Below are positions 43,736 to 53,455 of a DNA stretch of 64,000 nucleotides, in pieces; position 1 is the first letter of the stretch; each line of letters begins with the position of its first letter. Origin of the DNA: Rhizobium sp. RU36D (GTDB lineage: Bacteria; Pseudomonadota; Alphaproteobacteria; Rhizobiales; Rhizobiaceae); the NCBI RefSeq assembly GCF_900176345.1, contig NZ_FWXU01000008.1:186001-250000 (forward strand). Direction: 5' to 3'. The position numbers were made by a program, and so were the translations under genes. Below the pieces are notes generated by a model, which did not search any database, had not been told where the DNA came from, and saw nothing but the letters and a program-made list of their open reading frames with translations.

Positions 43736-46113
43736 CCGACGCAATTTCCCAACAGCAGACGGCCAAAGTGGGGCGCTGGTCGGCGCGCAGCTTCCGGGCG
43801 AAGTTCATCCTGGTGGTGGGCGCGGCTGTCCTGTTCGACCTGCTCCTCAGCGGCGGCATCGCTATCTGGAACGTGCAGCATCTCTCGCGCGATGCGGCCA
43901 ATCAGGTCGGTGAGGGCCTGACCGAGGCCAACCAGGAATATCTGAAGACCTATATCGAAGCGACCGCGCTGCGCGCCGACCTGCTGCTGGACCGTGTCCA
44001 CTCAGACGTCACCACGCTCGCAAACACGATGCAGACGCTGATCGACAATCCCGATGTCGAAAACGCCGTGGGTCGCGCCTTCGAGTCGAGCCCCGCCTTC
44101 ACCACGCCGCTCGCCTATGACACCAAGGGTGGATGGGCGCAGAACCAGGCAGGCGCACCCTCCGCCGTCAGCGTCTGGGGCTATCTGCTCGACCAGGACA
44201 AGCGACCCGTGCCCGCGGCGGAACAGGAAGTGCGCAACAGCGCCATTCTAAGCCTCATCGGGCCTGCCCTGATGAACACCGGCGCACCGAAGCTGCAGAT
44301 GTATTATGTCGGTCCCAAGGACGCCTCGATCATGCGGGCGACGCCTTATTCCGAGCAGGCACAGACCTTCGATAAGCTCTATCCGGGTCATAATGGCGGG
44401 CCGAACTTCTGGGATTTCTTCTTCCCCGGCGTCTATGAGGGCTGGCAATCCTGGATCGCCAACCCCGCGTCGCGGCCGGTGGCATCCCAGATCGTCACGA
44501 CCGCACCCTATATCGACGCGATCACCGGCAAGCTGATCGTCAGCTTCTTCCACCCGCTCTGGACCCAGGACCGCAAGGACGTGGCCGGCATGGCCGCCGT
44601 GGATGTGACGCTGGACCAACTTGCAGATCTCGTCGAAAGCGTCGCCATCGCGGAAACTGGCTTCGGCTTCCTGGCGATGTCGAACGGCAATGTGATTGCG
44701 ACCAACGAAATTGGCACGAAGACGCTGGGCCTCAAGTCCAGCGACCAGAGTGGCCAGGGCGTGACGGGCGTGGACCGCTCACTGCGCAACTCCACCCAGC
44801 CGTCAATCGCAGCGCTGGCGCTACCGTCTGACGAGCACACCCAATTGCTGCATGTGATGCTGAATCGTGACGGCGTGGAGGTGCCCCATCTCGTGGTGCT
44901 GAAGCAGTTGCGGCCGGGCAATCTCTGGGACGGCAAGACCATCGTGAAAGACACGATGACGCTTGGCTTCGTGGTGTCCGAACAGGAGATCTATGGCTCC
45001 CTGATGGCGGCACAGGAGGGGATCTCCAACGCCACCTCGCGGATCGTCAATTACCAGATCATCGCGGTCCTAGTCAGCCTGGCGATCGTCTTCGTCGCCG
45101 TCTTCGCCGTATCCGGCCGCATTACCGCCGGTCTCAGCGCGCTTGCGGAGGCAGCGCGCCGGCTGCAGAACAAGGACTATTCGGTGCGCGTCAACGTGCC
45201 CACACGCGACGAGGTCGGCGAGGTGGGTGTCGCCTTCAACCGCATGGCCGAGGAAATCAGCTACCACACTGAAAATCTAGAACGGCTTGTCGATGAGCGC
45301 ACGCGGGCGCTGGAGCAGGCCAACCACGAGATCACCACGCTCAATGAGCGGCTGAAGAACGAAAACCTGCGGCTTGGCGCCGAACTCGACGTGGCGCGCC
45401 AGATCCAGTCCATGGTGCTGCCGAAAGTGGCGGAGCTCGACGGCATCGCCGAAGTGGAGATCGCCGGCTTCATGCAGCCGGCCGATGAGGTCGGCGGCGA
45501 TTACTACGACGTGCTGCAGGATGGCGGCCGCATCAAGGTGGGCATCGGCGACGTCACCGGCCACGGGCTGGAAAGCGGCGTGCTGATGCTGATGGTGCAA
45601 TCCGTGGCGCGGGCGCTGCAGGAAAAGGGTGGCGGCGACGCCAAGGATTTCCTCGAAGTGCTGAACCGCGCGATCTACAAGAACATCGCCCGGACGGAAT
45701 CCGACAAGCATCTGACGCTTGCCTTCCTCGACTACGAAGACCAGAAGGTGACGCTGACCGGGCAGCACGAGGAGGTGCTTGTTGTGCGCAAGACCGGCAA
45801 GGTCGAGCGGATCGATACCGGCAATCTCGGCTTCCCGATCGGGCTGGAAGGCGACATCTCGCCCTTCGTCGACAGCATGGAGATCGACTTCGATACCGGC
45901 GACATCATCATTCTCTATACAGACGGCGTGACGGAAGCCGAAAGCCCTGAGGGCGAGCTGTTCGGCCTGGACCGGCTTTGCGACAGTGCCGAAGCCTATC
46001 GGGGCGGCAGCGCCGAGGTCATCGTCAAGGGCATCATCAGCGACCTGATGGCCCATATCGGCACCCAGAAGGTACACGACGACATAACTCTCGTAGTGAT
46101 GAGGCATCGCTGA
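43732..46113 (+). CDS. Membrane sensor phosphatase: dCache-like sensor, HAMP, PP2C/SpoIIE (SiaA/IcfG-like)
   Basis: A 793-residue transmembrane receptor phosphatase. TM1 is at about residues 25-45 (FILVVGAAVLFDLLLSGG), followed by a periplasmic sensor of about 390 residues that looks like a double Cache domain (TTAPYIDAITGKLIVSFFHP, VDVTLDQLADLVES). TM2 is at about 441-462, then HAMP (NKDYSVRVNVPTRDEVGEVG), a coiled coil and a PP2C domain from about 553 with GGDYYDV at 588, IGDVTGHGLESGVLM, YTDGVTEAE and DDITLVVM. It would dephosphorylate the downstream STAS protein in response to an external signal, as SiaA does for SiaC in Pseudomonas. Its start overlaps the upstream methyltransferase stop. 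Confidence 0.88.
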   Translation: MTDAISQQQTAKVGRWSARSFRAKFILVVGAAVLFDLLLSGGIAIWNVQHLSRDAANQVGEGLTEANQEYLKTYIEATALRADLLLDRVHSDVTTLANTMQTLIDNPDVENAVGRAFESSPAFTTPLAYDTKGGWAQNQAGAPSAVSVWGYLLDQDKRPVPAAEQEVRNSAILSLIGPALMNTGAPKLQMYYVGPKDASIMRATPYSEQAQTFDKLYPGHNGGPNFWDFFFPGVYEGWQSWIANPASRPVASQIVTTAPYIDAITGKLIVSFFHPLWTQDRKDVAGMAAVDVTLDQLADLVESVAIAETGFGFLAMSNGNVIATNEIGTKTLGLKSSDQSGQGVTGVDRSLRNSTQPSIAALALPSDEHTQLLHVMLNRDGVEVPHLVVLKQLRPGNLWDGKTIVKDTMTLGFVVSEQEIYGSLMAAQEGISNATSRIVNYQIIAVLVSLAIVFVAVFAVSGRITAGLSALAEAARRLQNKDYSVRVNVPTRDEVGEVGVAFNRMAEEISYHTENLERLVDERTRALEQANHEITTLNERLKNENLRLGAELDVARQIQSMVLPKVAELDGIAEVEIAGFMQPADEVGGDYYDVLQDGGRIKVGIGDVTGHGLESGVLMLMVQSVARALQEKGGGDAKDFLEVLNRAIYKNIARTESDKHLTLAFLDYEDQKVTLTGQHEEVLVVRKTGKVERIDTGNLGFPIGLEGDISPFVDSMEIDFDTGDIIILYTDGVTEAESPEGELFGLDRLCDSAEAYRGGSAEVIVKGIISDLMAHIGTQKVHDDITLVVMRHR

Positions 46114-46117
46114 GCAC

Positions 46118-46663
46118 ATGGCAGAGGTTTTCGGCAGCAACGATATCGGTCAGCAAGATCAGGCGCATGTCTGCAATCTCAAGCTGACCGAGGGCGAACT
46201 GGGCATCAGCTGGCATCATTGCAGCCTGACGTCGGATTTCATTGGCGATTTCTTCGTGGCGAGCCTCAAGGCATCGGGCCACGATGCCAATGAGGCGCGC
46301 CATGGCATCAGCTACATGGTCAACGAGCTTCTGGAAAACAGCGTGAAGTTTCGCGCCCCGAGTGATATCAGCGTCAGGGCCGCGCTCGGCGATGGGACAT
46401 TCCTAGTCACGGTCAACAACCTGATCCGGCCCGAGACCGCCGAAAGGTTCAAAGCGCTGCTCACCGAACTCCTGGCACGCGATCCAGGCGAATTGCTGAT
46501 CGAGCGGATCGAGCAGAATGCCGCCGATCCGAACTCCAGCAGTTCCGGGCTTGGTTTGTTGACGCTGATGAATGATTATGGTGCCCAATTGAGCTGGGCA
46601 TTCGAGGATGCGGGCGACAAGGGTCTCGTGCGGCTGGAAACCCAGGCCGCGCTACCTCTTTGA
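46118..46663 (+). CDS. slr1658-type regulator (SpoIIAB-like kinase family), set 2
   Basis: A 181-residue protein of the slr1658 superfamily, which has an anti-sigma-factor kinase (GHKL) appearance: N-box [18 protein letters not shown], then [20 protein letters not shown] as the glycine-rich segment. In partner switching it would phosphorylate the STAS protein encoded next and be opposed by the PP2C phosphatase encoded just upstream (4-base gap). The order phosphatase - kinase-like - STAS is the same as siaA-siaB-siaC in Pseudomonas, although the kinase families differ. It is a paralogue of the diverged protein at 42039-42560. Confidence 0.8.
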   Translation: MAEVFGSNDIGQQDQAHVCNLKLTEGELGISWHHCSLTSDFIGDFFVASLKASGHDANEARHGISYMVNELLENSVKFRAPSDISVRAALGDGTFLVTVNNLIRPETAERFKALLTELLARDPGELLIERIEQNAADPNSSSSGLGLLTLMNDYGAQLSWAFEDAGDKGLVRLETQAALPL

Positions 46664-46692
46664 TAGATATTTTTGCAAGGACGACCCCTACT

Positions 46693-47031
46693 ATGGACAT
46701 CAAGACCAAGGAATACCGCGTGTGGCGCGAAGAAGCGACGATCCACTACGAGGGAACGATGCGCCTGTCCGGCACGGAGGCCTATGCTCCCATCCTGGAA
46801 CTGATGGATGATGTCCTCAAATCCCAGCCCGAGGTGATCACGCTCGATCTCACGGAACTGCAGTTCCTCAACAGCTCCGGCATCAACCTGCTCGCAAAAT
46901 TCACGATCGAGGTCCGCAAGCAGCCGCAGGTCGGGCTGGCGGTCAAGGGATCATCGAAAATCCCGTGGCAGTCGAAATCGCTGCCCAACCTCAAGAAGCT
47001 CTATCCAGCCGTCCAACTGACCATCGGCTGA
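46693..47031 (+). CDS. slr1659-type STAS regulator (anti-sigma antagonist-like), set 2
   Basis: A 112-residue single STAS-fold protein of the slr1659 superfamily: [20 protein letters not shown], then [18 protein letters not shown] with the serine pair that is the phosphosite in SpoIIAA-type proteins, and [19 protein letters not shown]. It would be the phosphorylatable switch protein between the upstream kinase-like protein and phosphatase, passing the signal to an unknown partner (diguanylate cyclase, sigma/anti-sigma or other). A ribosome site AAGGA lies 11 bases before the ATG. It ends the operon; no terminator was seen after it. Confidence 0.85.
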   Translation: MDIKTKEYRVWREEATIHYEGTMRLSGTEAYAPILELMDDVLKSQPEVITLDLTELQFLNSSGINLLAKFTIEVRKQPQVGLAVKGSSKIPWQSKSLPNLKKLYPAVQLTIG

Positions 47032-47250
47032 TACCCGTCCGCCTCCCCGCCCGATCGTTAGCTGATTGACCTTCGGCGCCCCGCGGCGAAGGCTTAGGGA
47101 TAATTGCGTGTGCGGCGCAGTTGCCGCGGCGGCGCCGTTCCCAGCGGCCTCCGTCAGGCTTGTCTCGCTTTGCCCTGCGCCGAATCCCCCAACGGACCAA
47201 AATCCGTATCCGGATTTCGAGGGCAAGTCATTGTATCTGTTGAAGGTAAA

Positions 47251-47325
47251 TGGTGCTGCTAGAGAGATTTGAACTCTCGGCCTCTCCCTTACCAAGGGAG
47301 TGCTCTACCCCTGAGCTATAGCAGC
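47251..47325 (-). tRNA. tRNA-Thr (anticodon GGT)
   Basis: Read on the - strand, the acceptor GCTGCTA pairs fully with TAGCAGC. The D-arm is GCTC/GAGC, the anticodon stem CTCCC/GGGAG with loop TTGGTAA gives anticodon GGT, and the T-arm is GAGAG-TTCAAAT-CTCTC. The discriminator is A and CCA is encoded (47253-47251). The 220-base gap to the STAS gene upstream on the map holds no other recognised feature. Confidence 0.95.
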
Positions 47326-47478
47326 CAGTTGCGAAGCGGCGTGTCAGCCGCTGCAAGCGAGCCGCCTATTGCCATAGCTTGACGGGGAGCGCAAGCCGCA
47401 AATCGCAGATGCTGTGAACTAATCTGCAAATCTCGTGGAAGTCTTTAGTTTCTGGCCGTTTTCCGCTATGCAGCCGCC

Positions 47479-47748
47479 ATGGATGATAAACAGCGCATTC
47501 CTGTATCAGGTGGAAAAACCGAGATGACTGACGAATCGGTGCCCGCAGCGGCATCGCCTGTCATGGCACAGCCCACGGAGGCCGAGCGCCGCCGGCTGCG
47601 CCAGGCGCAGAAACTGCGCGAAAACCTGCAGCGCCGGAAACAGCAGCTGCGCTCCCGCCGGGCCGGTGATGCCGATGAGACGGAAGGCCTGCCTGGCGCA
47701 TCCCCTGGTTCTGCGGCCATGGCCACCTCCTCCCAGGCCGGGGATTGA
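47479..47748 (+). CDS. Small conserved hypothetical protein upstream of murA
   Basis: An 89-residue, very basic, helix-forming protein without hydrophobic segments: TEAERRRLRQAQKLRENLQR, then KQQLRSRRAGDADETEGLPG. A short protein ending in RRAGxADETEGLP occurs at this place before murA in rhizobial genomes, from memory. The function is unknown; its charge suggests nucleic-acid or ribosome contact, but nothing proves that. The start may be the ATG at 47479 or the one at 47524 (MTDESVP); neither has a strong ribosome site. It is divergent from tRNA-Thr. Confidence 0.65.
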   Translation: MDDKQRIPVSGGKTEMTDESVPAAASPVMAQPTEAERRRLRQAQKLRENLQRRKQQLRSRRAGDADETEGLPGASPGSAAMATSSQAGD

Positions 47749-47859
47749 CGCTCTGCACGCGCCGAATTGAACCCCAAGGCCTTTTCGTCTAAAGACGCCC
47801 ATTCGTCCCGTACAGGGACAAAATCATAGAGAAAGGCGGGCACAGCCCGTAGGCACCAC

Positions 47860-49152
47860 ATGGATCGCATCAGGATAGTCGGCGGCAACAGGCTCAACGG
47901 CGTCATTCCGATTTCGGGCGCCAAGAATGCCGCCCTTCCCCTCATGATCGCCTCGCTTCTGACCAGCGATACCCTGACGCTCGAAAACGTGCCACATCTG
48001 GCAGATGTCGAGCAGTTGCTGCGCATCCTCGGAAATCACGGCGTCGATGTCTCGGTCAATGGTCGCCGCGAGCACCAGGACGGCTCCTATGCCCGCACCA
48101 TCCATTTCACCTGCCGCACCATCGTCGATACCACCGCGCCCTATGAGCTGGTGTCGAAGATGCGCGCCAGCTTCTGGGTCATCGGTCCGCTGCTTGCTCG
48201 CGAAGGCAGAGCCCGTGTTTCGCTGCCCGGCGGCTGCGCCATCGGCACGCGCCCCGTGGACCTTTTCATCGAGGGTCTCGCCGCCCTGGGTGCCCAGATG
48301 GAAATCGATGGCGGCTATATCAATGCCACCGCGCCGAAGGGCGGGCTGATCGGCGCGCACTACACCTTCCCCAAGGTCTCGGTCGGCGCCACCCATGTGA
48401 TGCTGATGGCGGCGTCGCTGGCCCGCGGCACCACCGTGATCGGCAATGCCGCGCGTGAGCCTGAAATTGTCGATCTCGCCAATTGCCTCAATGCCATGGG
48501 TGCGCGCATTTCCGGCGCCGGCACCTCCACGATCACCATCGAGGGTGTTTCCAGCCTCTCGGGCGCGCGCCACCGCGTGCTGCCGGATCGCATCGAGACC
48601 GGCACCTATGCCATGGCGGTCGCCATGACCGGCGGCGACGTGACGCTGCAGGGCACCGACGGCACGCTGTTGGAAACGGCGCTGGAGACCATCCGCCGCG
48701 CCGGCGCAGAGATCACCATGGTCGATGGCGGCATCCGCGTGATCGGCCATGGCGACGACATCCGCCCCGTCGATATCGTCACCGAGCCCTTCCCCGGCTT
48801 CCCCACCGATCTGCAGGCACAGTTCATGGGTCTCATGACCCGGGCCAAGGGCGTCTCGCATGTCACCGAGACGATCTTCGAAAACCGGTTCATGCATGTG
48901 CAGGAACTGGCCCGGCTCGGCGCCAAAATCAGCCTGAACGGCCAGACGGCGCGGATCGAAGGCGTGAGCCGGCTGAAAGGCGCGCCGGTCATGGCGACAG
49001 ACCTGCGCGCATCGGTTTCGCTTGTCATCGGCGGCCTTGCGGCGGAAGGCGAAACCATCGTCAACCGGGTCTATCACCTCGACCGCGGCTTCGAGCGGCT
49101 GGAGGAAAAGCTGACCCGGTGCGGCGCGATCGTCGAGCGCGTCAGCGAATAG
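47860..49152 (+). CDS. murA: UDP-N-acetylglucosamine 1-carboxyvinyltransferase
   Basis: A 430-residue MurA, the cytoplasmic enzyme that transfers enolpyruvate from PEP to UDP-GlcNAc in the first committed step of peptidoglycan synthesis. Lys22 lies in [11 protein letters not shown], and the catalytic/fosfomycin-target Cys126 in [31 protein letters not shown] and [19 protein letters not shown] complete the two inverse half-barrels. Length is standard. It leads the conserved block that continues with DUF2948 and hisD. Confidence 0.97.
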   Translation: MDRIRIVGGNRLNGVIPISGAKNAALPLMIASLLTSDTLTLENVPHLADVEQLLRILGNHGVDVSVNGRREHQDGSYARTIHFTCRTIVDTTAPYELVSKMRASFWVIGPLLAREGRARVSLPGGCAIGTRPVDLFIEGLAALGAQMEIDGGYINATAPKGGLIGAHYTFPKVSVGATHVMLMAASLARGTTVIGNAAREPEIVDLANCLNAMGARISGAGTSTITIEGVSSLSGARHRVLPDRIETGTYAMAVAMTGGDVTLQGTDGTLLETALETIRRAGAEITMVDGGIRVIGHGDDIRPVDIVTEPFPGFPTDLQAQFMGLMTRAKGVSHVTETIFENRFMHVQELARLGAKISLNGQTARIEGVSRLKGAPVMATDLRASVSLVIGGLAAEGETIVNRVYHLDRGFERLEEKLTRCGAIVERVSE

Positions 49153-49260
49153 CCGGAATTTTGCCGTGTGGCCCCGGAAACGCGTTGCTTCCGGCGCCGC
49201 AGCAACCTATGTCGTGATGAGAGGGACCGAGGCAGGCATTCGGTCCAGTGGGGCGATAGA

Positions 49261-49698
49261 ATGACCAGTCTCAAGCTTCAGGCACTCGATCAGGACGATC
49301 TGGCGGTCATATCCGCCCATGTGCAGGATGCGGTTCTGCGCGTCGGCGACATTTCCTTCCTGCCGAAGTCGCAGCAGTTTTCGCTCGCGGTCAACCGCTT
49401 CGTTTGGGAAGCCGCCGAGGGCCAGCGGAAGAATTTCGAGCGGCGCCGTGCGGTGCTGACCTTCAAGCGCGTGGCCTCCGTGCGCTCCATCGGATTTGAC
49501 CGCGGCAAGCCGACGGAGATCTTGAGCCTTCTTGCCCTGCGCTTCATGCAGCAGGGCGAAGGCCCTGATGGCACGATGGAGCTGGTGCTGTCGGGCGGCG
49601 GCATGATCGCGCTCGACATGGAATGTATCGAACTGCAGCTTGCCGATACCGGCGGCGCGTGGGAAACCAGCCACAAACCCAGCCATCCCGGCGATTGA
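49261..49698 (+). CDS. DUF2948 family protein
   Basis: A 145-residue protein of the alphaproteobacterial DUF2948 family, recognised by LKLQALDQDDLAVISAHVQD, FSLAVNRFVWE, RRAVLTFKRVASVRS, and the C-terminal GGGMIALDMECIELQLADTG. The function is unknown. The family is regularly found between murA and hisD, as here. There are no membrane segments or catalytic motif. ATG 49261 is used, with GGGGCGA before it. Confidence 0.85.
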   Translation: MTSLKLQALDQDDLAVISAHVQDAVLRVGDISFLPKSQQFSLAVNRFVWEAAEGQRKNFERRRAVLTFKRVASVRSIGFDRGKPTEILSLLALRFMQQGEGPDGTMELVLSGGGMIALDMECIELQLADTGGAWETSHKPSHPGD

Positions 49699-49787
49699 GG
49701 CCATCCCGCGGCCCGCGCCTTCAAGGGGCAGAGGTTCGACAAGACGAGCGGTCCCGATGCGGACCGCATGAAGAGGATAAGACGAGA

Positions 49788-51086
49788 GTGGCAATCTGGC
49801 TCGAGCAGTCATCGGCGGAATTCAACGAGCGGTTCTCCGCCTTCCTGACGACCAAGCGCGAAGTGTCGGAAGACGTCAATGCGGTGGTGAAAACCATCAT
49901 CCATGAGGTGCGCATGCGCGGCGATGCAGCGCTGGCCGACTATTCCCTGCGCTTTGACGGCATCGATTTTTCCGTCTCGCCGATGCGCGTGACGGAGGCC
50001 GAAATCGATGCGGCGGTGGCCGGGATTTCCCCAGAACTGATGGATGCCCTGAAGCTCGCCGCCGAGCGGATCGAAAAGCACCATGCCCGCCAGATGCCCA
50101 AGGACGATTTCTACGAGGACGCGATCGGCGTCGGCTTGGGATCACGCTGGACCGCGATCGAAGCGGTCGGCCTCTATGTGCCCGGCGGCACGGCGAGCTA
50201 TCCGAGTTCGGTGCTGATGAATGCCGTGCCGGCCCGCGTTGCCGGTGTACCGCGCATCGTCATGGTAGTTCCGGCCTCGGGCGGCACGATCAACCCGACC
50301 GTGCTCGCTGCCGCGCGCATCGCCGGCGTTGAGGAGATATACCGCATCGGCGGCGCCCAGGCCGTAGCCGCGCTGGCCTATGGCACGGAGACCATCGCCC
50401 CGGTCGCCAAGATCGTCGGGCCTGGCAATGCCTATGTGGCCGCCGCCAAGCGCCAGGTTTTCGGCACCGTCGGCATCGACATGATTGCCGGCCCTTCGGA
50501 AGTTCTCGTCATCGCCGATGGCAACAACAATCCGGACTGGCTCGCTGCCGATCTGCTGGCGCAGGCGGAGCATGACCCCGGCGCGCAATCGATCCTGATC
50601 ACCGACAGCGTCGACATGGGCAAGGCGGTTGAAGCCGCCGTCGAGCGTCAGCTGAAGACGCTTTCGCGCGCAGAAACGGCCACCGCAAGCTGGCGGGATT
50701 TCGGCGCCATCATCCATGTTGAACAGTTGAAAGATTCGGTGCCGCTTGCCAATCGCATTGCCGCCGAGCATCTGGAACTGGCCGTGGACGACCCCGATGC
50801 CTTGATGGCGGGCATCCGCAATGCCGGCGCCATCTTTGTCGGTCGTCACACGCCGGAAGTGATCGGCGATTATGTCGGCGGATCGAACCACGTGCTGCCG
50901 ACGGCGCGCTCGGCGCGCTTTTCCTCCGGCCTGTCCGTCATGGATTTCGTCAAGCGCACCTCCGTGCTGCGGCTCGGACCCGAGCAGCTTCGCTTGCTCG
51001 CGCCGGCGGCCATCACCCTTGCCAAGAGCGAGGGGCTGGACGCCCACGGTCGCTCCGTCGCCATCCGGCTCAATCTCGCGGAGTAA
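49788..51086 (+). CDS. hisD: Histidinol dehydrogenase
   Basis: A 432-residue HisD, which performs the last two oxidations of histidine synthesis with NAD and zinc. Signatures include GLYVPGGTASYPSSVLMN, RIGGAQAVAALAYGTETI, the zinc-site segment AEHDPGAQS and the catalytic Glu-His in AAEHLEL, ending with HGRSVAIRLN. I use the GTG start at 49788 (preceded by GAGGATAAGACGA), which gives an N terminus reading MAIWLEQSSAEF, as in rhizobial HisD from memory. Confidence 0.96.
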   Translation: MAIWLEQSSAEFNERFSAFLTTKREVSEDVNAVVKTIIHEVRMRGDAALADYSLRFDGIDFSVSPMRVTEAEIDAAVAGISPELMDALKLAAERIEKHHARQMPKDDFYEDAIGVGLGSRWTAIEAVGLYVPGGTASYPSSVLMNAVPARVAGVPRIVMVVPASGGTINPTVLAAARIAGVEEIYRIGGAQAVAALAYGTETIAPVAKIVGPGNAYVAAAKRQVFGTVGIDMIAGPSEVLVIADGNNNPDWLAADLLAQAEHDPGAQSILITDSVDMGKAVEAAVERQLKTLSRAETATASWRDFGAIIHVEQLKDSVPLANRIAAEHLELAVDDPDALMAGIRNAGAIFVGRHTPEVIGDYVGGSNHVLPTARSARFSSGLSVMDFVKRTSVLRLGPEQLRLLAPAAITLAKSEGLDAHGRSVAIRLNLAE

Positions 51087-51089
51087 GGG

Positions 51090-51563
51090 ATGGCAAAGGG
51101 CGACTTCAGGCTCTGTGACGTCGTGCTGGACGACACCATCGGCCGTTCGACGCCCGATGTCGAACACGAGCGGGCGGTCGCCATCTTCGACCTGATCGAG
51201 GACAACCGCTTCGAGCCTGTCGGCCATGCGGGTGGACCTTACAAGCTGCTTTTGTCCCTGATCGACAGCAAGCTGGTCTTCGCCATCAAGACCGAGGCCG
51301 GCGAGGACGTCGCCACCCATATCCTCTCGCTCACGCCGTTTCGCCGGATCATCAAGGATTACTTCATGATCTGCGAAAGCTATTATGAGGCGATCCGCTC
51401 GGCGACGCCAAGCCAGATCGAGGCGATCGACATGGGCCGCCGCGGCATCCACAATGACGGTTCGCAGACGCTGATGGATCGGCTCTCCGGCAAGATTAAG
51501 CTCGATTTCGATACCGCGCGGCGTCTCTTCACGCTGGTCTGCGTGCTGTACTGGCGGGGCTAG
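51090..51563 (+). CDS. UPF0262 family protein
   Basis: A 157-residue protein of the alphaproteobacterial UPF0262 family: [56 protein letters not shown] and [14 protein letters not shown]. The function is unknown. It starts 3 bases after the hisD stop and ends 6 bases before the phosphatase gene, so it is part of the same transcript. No membrane or signal segment is present. Confidence 0.85.
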   Translation: MAKGDFRLCDVVLDDTIGRSTPDVEHERAVAIFDLIEDNRFEPVGHAGGPYKLLLSLIDSKLVFAIKTEAGEDVATHILSLTPFRRIIKDYFMICESYYEAIRSATPSQIEAIDMGRRGIHNDGSQTLMDRLSGKIKLDFDTARRLFTLVCVLYWRG

Positions 51564-51569
51564 CCCTTG

Positions 51570-52049
51570 ATGGCGGCACCAGGCGCATCCGAGAGCGGCA
51601 GCAGAAGACCGGGCGCCATTCTCTTTATGTGCGGGATGAACTCCATCCGCTCGCCCATGGCCGAAGCGATCGCCCGCAACATCATGCCCCAGGGCACCTA
51701 TGTGGCGTCCGCCGGGGTGCGACATGGGGAGCGCGATCCTTTCGTTGATGCGGTGCTGGAGGAAATCGGACTGTCGCTCGGCCGCAGGCAGCCGCAATCC
51801 CTTGATGAGTTGGAGGATGACTTCTTCGATCTCATCGTGACGCTGGCGCCGGAAGCCCATCATGCGGCGCTGGAACTCACCCGATCCAACGCGGTGGATG
51901 TGGAATACTGGCCGATGCCCGATCCGACGGTGGCAACGGGCACGCGCGAGCAGATCCTGGATGCCTATCGAGAGGTGCGCGACCGCCTGTCCCGGCTCAT
52001 CGAGGAGCGTCTGCTGCATGGCGAAAACGCCCCCGGCGTGGGTTCTTGA
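51570..52049 (+). CDS. Low-molecular-weight protein tyrosine phosphatase family (ArsC-like)
   Basis: A 159-residue protein with the P-loop ILFMCGMNSIRSPMAEAIA: Cys21 and Arg27 in C-x5-R, the arrangement of LMW tyrosine phosphatases and thioredoxin-type arsenate reductases. The acid aspartate is probably in WPMPDPT. No second redox cysteine pair typical of ArsC is visible, so phosphatase activity is more likely. An in-frame TTG one codon upstream is an alternative start. It belongs to the conserved hisD - UPF0262 - phosphatase - infA block. Confidence 0.8.
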   Translation: MAAPGASESGSRRPGAILFMCGMNSIRSPMAEAIARNIMPQGTYVASAGVRHGERDPFVDAVLEEIGLSLGRRQPQSLDELEDDFFDLIVTLAPEAHHAALELTRSNAVDVEYWPMPDPTVATGTREQILDAYREVRDRLSRLIEERLLHGENAPGVGS

Positions 52050-52167
52050 AACAAATTCCAAAAGCCCGATCTACAAGGTTCACAAAAGCGCCCCGATTGT
52101 GTAGTTTCCGCCCACATTTTAAGGCGGCCCGATCGGCATGCCCAAAACCCAGGAAGACAACCCCTCT

Positions 52168-52386
52168 ATGGCTAAAGAAGAAGTCCTCGAATTTCCCGGC
52201 GTCGTCACGGAATTGCTGCCGAATGCGACGTTCCGGGTAAAGCTCGAAAACGAACATGAAATCATTGCCCACACCGCAGGCCGCATGCGCAAGAACCGTA
52301 TCCGCGTTCTGGCGGGCGACAAGGTGCTGGTGGAAATGACCCCCTACGACCTGACCAAGGGCCGTATCACCTATCGCTTCAAGTAA
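52168..52386 (+). CDS. infA: Translation initiation factor IF-1
   Basis: A 72-residue single S1/OB-fold protein: [40 protein letters not shown] and KGRITYRFK. It binds the 30S A site during initiation together with IF-2 and IF-3. The start is the ATG giving the standard MAKEE N terminus; an in-frame ATG at 52138 would add ten residues and is unlikely. A gap of 118 bases separates it from the phosphatase, so it may have its own promoter. Confidence 0.97.
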   Translation: MAKEEVLEFPGVVTELLPNATFRVKLENEHEIIAHTAGRMRKNRIRVLAGDKVLVEMTPYDLTKGRITYRFK

Positions 52387-52422
52387 GCCGCCCGTTCTGC
52401 GCACCAGCATATCAGAGGCATC

Positions 52423-53043
52423 ATGGAGCTGAGACAGAAGCTGATACTGGCCTCCGGTTCGCCGAGACGGCTCGACCTGCTCCGACAGATCGGCATCGAG
52501 CCCACGCGGCTGATGCCGATGGATCTCGACGAGACGCCGAAGAAATCGGAACATCCGCGTTCCCTGGCCCGCCGACTGTCGACAGACAAGGCGGAAGCGG
52601 CGCTGAAGGAGATCAAGGGCGAGCCGATGTGGCGTGACAGCTACATCCTCGCCGCGGATACCGTCGTGGCCGTCGGCCGGCGCATTCTGCCCAAGGCTGA
52701 ATATATCGAGGAGGCCTCATCCGCCCTGCATCTCTTGTCGGGACGCAGCCACTGGGTGTTCACCGGCATCTGCCTGGTGACCCCGGACCGCAAGGTTCGC
52801 CAGAAGATCGTGGAAACCAAGGTGCGCTTCAAGCGTTTGTCCGGTCAGGATATCGAAAGCTATCTCGCCTCCGGCCAGTGGCGCGGCAAGGCCGGCGCCT
52901 ATGCCATCCAGGGCATTGCCGGCAGCTTCGCTCAGAAACTGGTGGGCTCTTACACCAACGTGGTGGGTCTGCCCTTGTTTGAAACCGCGCAACTGCTCAA
53001 CGGAGAGGGCTTCGACATCCATAGCGGATGGATGGAAGGCTAG
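52423..53043 (+). CDS. maf: Maf-family nucleoside triphosphate pyrophosphatase
   Basis: A 206-residue Maf/Ham1-fold protein that hydrolyses non-canonical or modified nucleoside triphosphates (dTTP/UTP or methylated types). Signatures are [20 protein letters not shown] at the N terminus, [11 protein letters not shown] and [13 protein letters not shown]. It follows infA by 36 bases and precedes yacG by 6. Which nucleotide it prefers cannot be said from what I see. Confidence 0.93.
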   Translation: MELRQKLILASGSPRRLDLLRQIGIEPTRLMPMDLDETPKKSEHPRSLARRLSTDKAEAALKEIKGEPMWRDSYILAADTVVAVGRRILPKAEYIEEASSALHLLSGRSHWVFTGICLVTPDRKVRQKIVETKVRFKRLSGQDIESYLASGQWRGKAGAYAIQGIAGSFAQKLVGSYTNVVGLPLFETAQLLNGEGFDIHSGWMEG

Positions 53044-53049
53044 ACGACA

Positions 53050-53262
53050 ATGCAGGATGACAATCCAAGCCGAAGCGCCAAGATCGAACCCTTGCGCAAG
53101 ACCCGGCCCTGCCCCGAATGCAACAGGCCGTCGACCCGGGAGAATTACCCCTTCTGCTCGGATCGCTGCCGAAACCTCGACCTGTCACGCTGGCTGAAGG
53201 GCAGTTATGCCATTCCGGTGGCGGATGACGAGTCCAGCGCAGACGAAGACGGGCGCAACTGA
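53050..53262 (+). CDS. yacG: DNA gyrase inhibitor YacG
   Basis: A 70-residue zinc-ribbon protein with C-x2-C and C-x3-C ligands: RPCPECNRPS and YPFCSDRCRNLDLSRWL. YacG of E. coli binds gyrase and blocks DNA binding; the role here follows by family. The acidic C-terminal tail (DDESSADEDG) is common in the family. It lies 6 bases after maf and ends the housekeeping block before tRNA-Phe. Confidence 0.92.
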   Translation: MQDDNPSRSAKIEPLRKTRPCPECNRPSTRENYPFCSDRCRNLDLSRWLKGSYAIPVADDESSADEDGRN

Positions 53263-53357
53263 CGCCCCTCCCGGCGGCGACGGGGCCTGCGATCCCGTTG
53301 TTCGCATTGCCTTTTCCACCTTTTTCACATGTTCTTCAAAAAAGTGCGCGCAAGCGC

Positions 53358-53385
53358 TGGACATGTCCGAACAAGATGTTATAAC
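53358..53385 (+). promoter_or_regulatory. Promoter of tRNA-Phe
   Basis: TGGACA (53358-53363), a 16-base spacer and TATAAC (53380-53385), followed by a GC-rich stretch typical of stable-RNA discriminators. It lies 70 bases before the tRNA. Confidence 0.55.
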
Positions 53386-53455
53386 CCCGCTCGCTCCCGG
53401 GGACACAGCGCCTCGACCGGCCGGAAACGGCCAATAGGTCTCTCAGAGGCCGGAT

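Noticed and set aside
47824..49077. 417-codon open frame opposite murA
   Set aside because: murA is unambiguous; the antisense translation has no known motif.
50142..52061. 639-codon open frame on the - strand opposite hisD, UPF0262 and the phosphatase
   Set aside because: It spans three real genes, has no recognisable domain and shows the antisense composition typical of GC-rich DNA.
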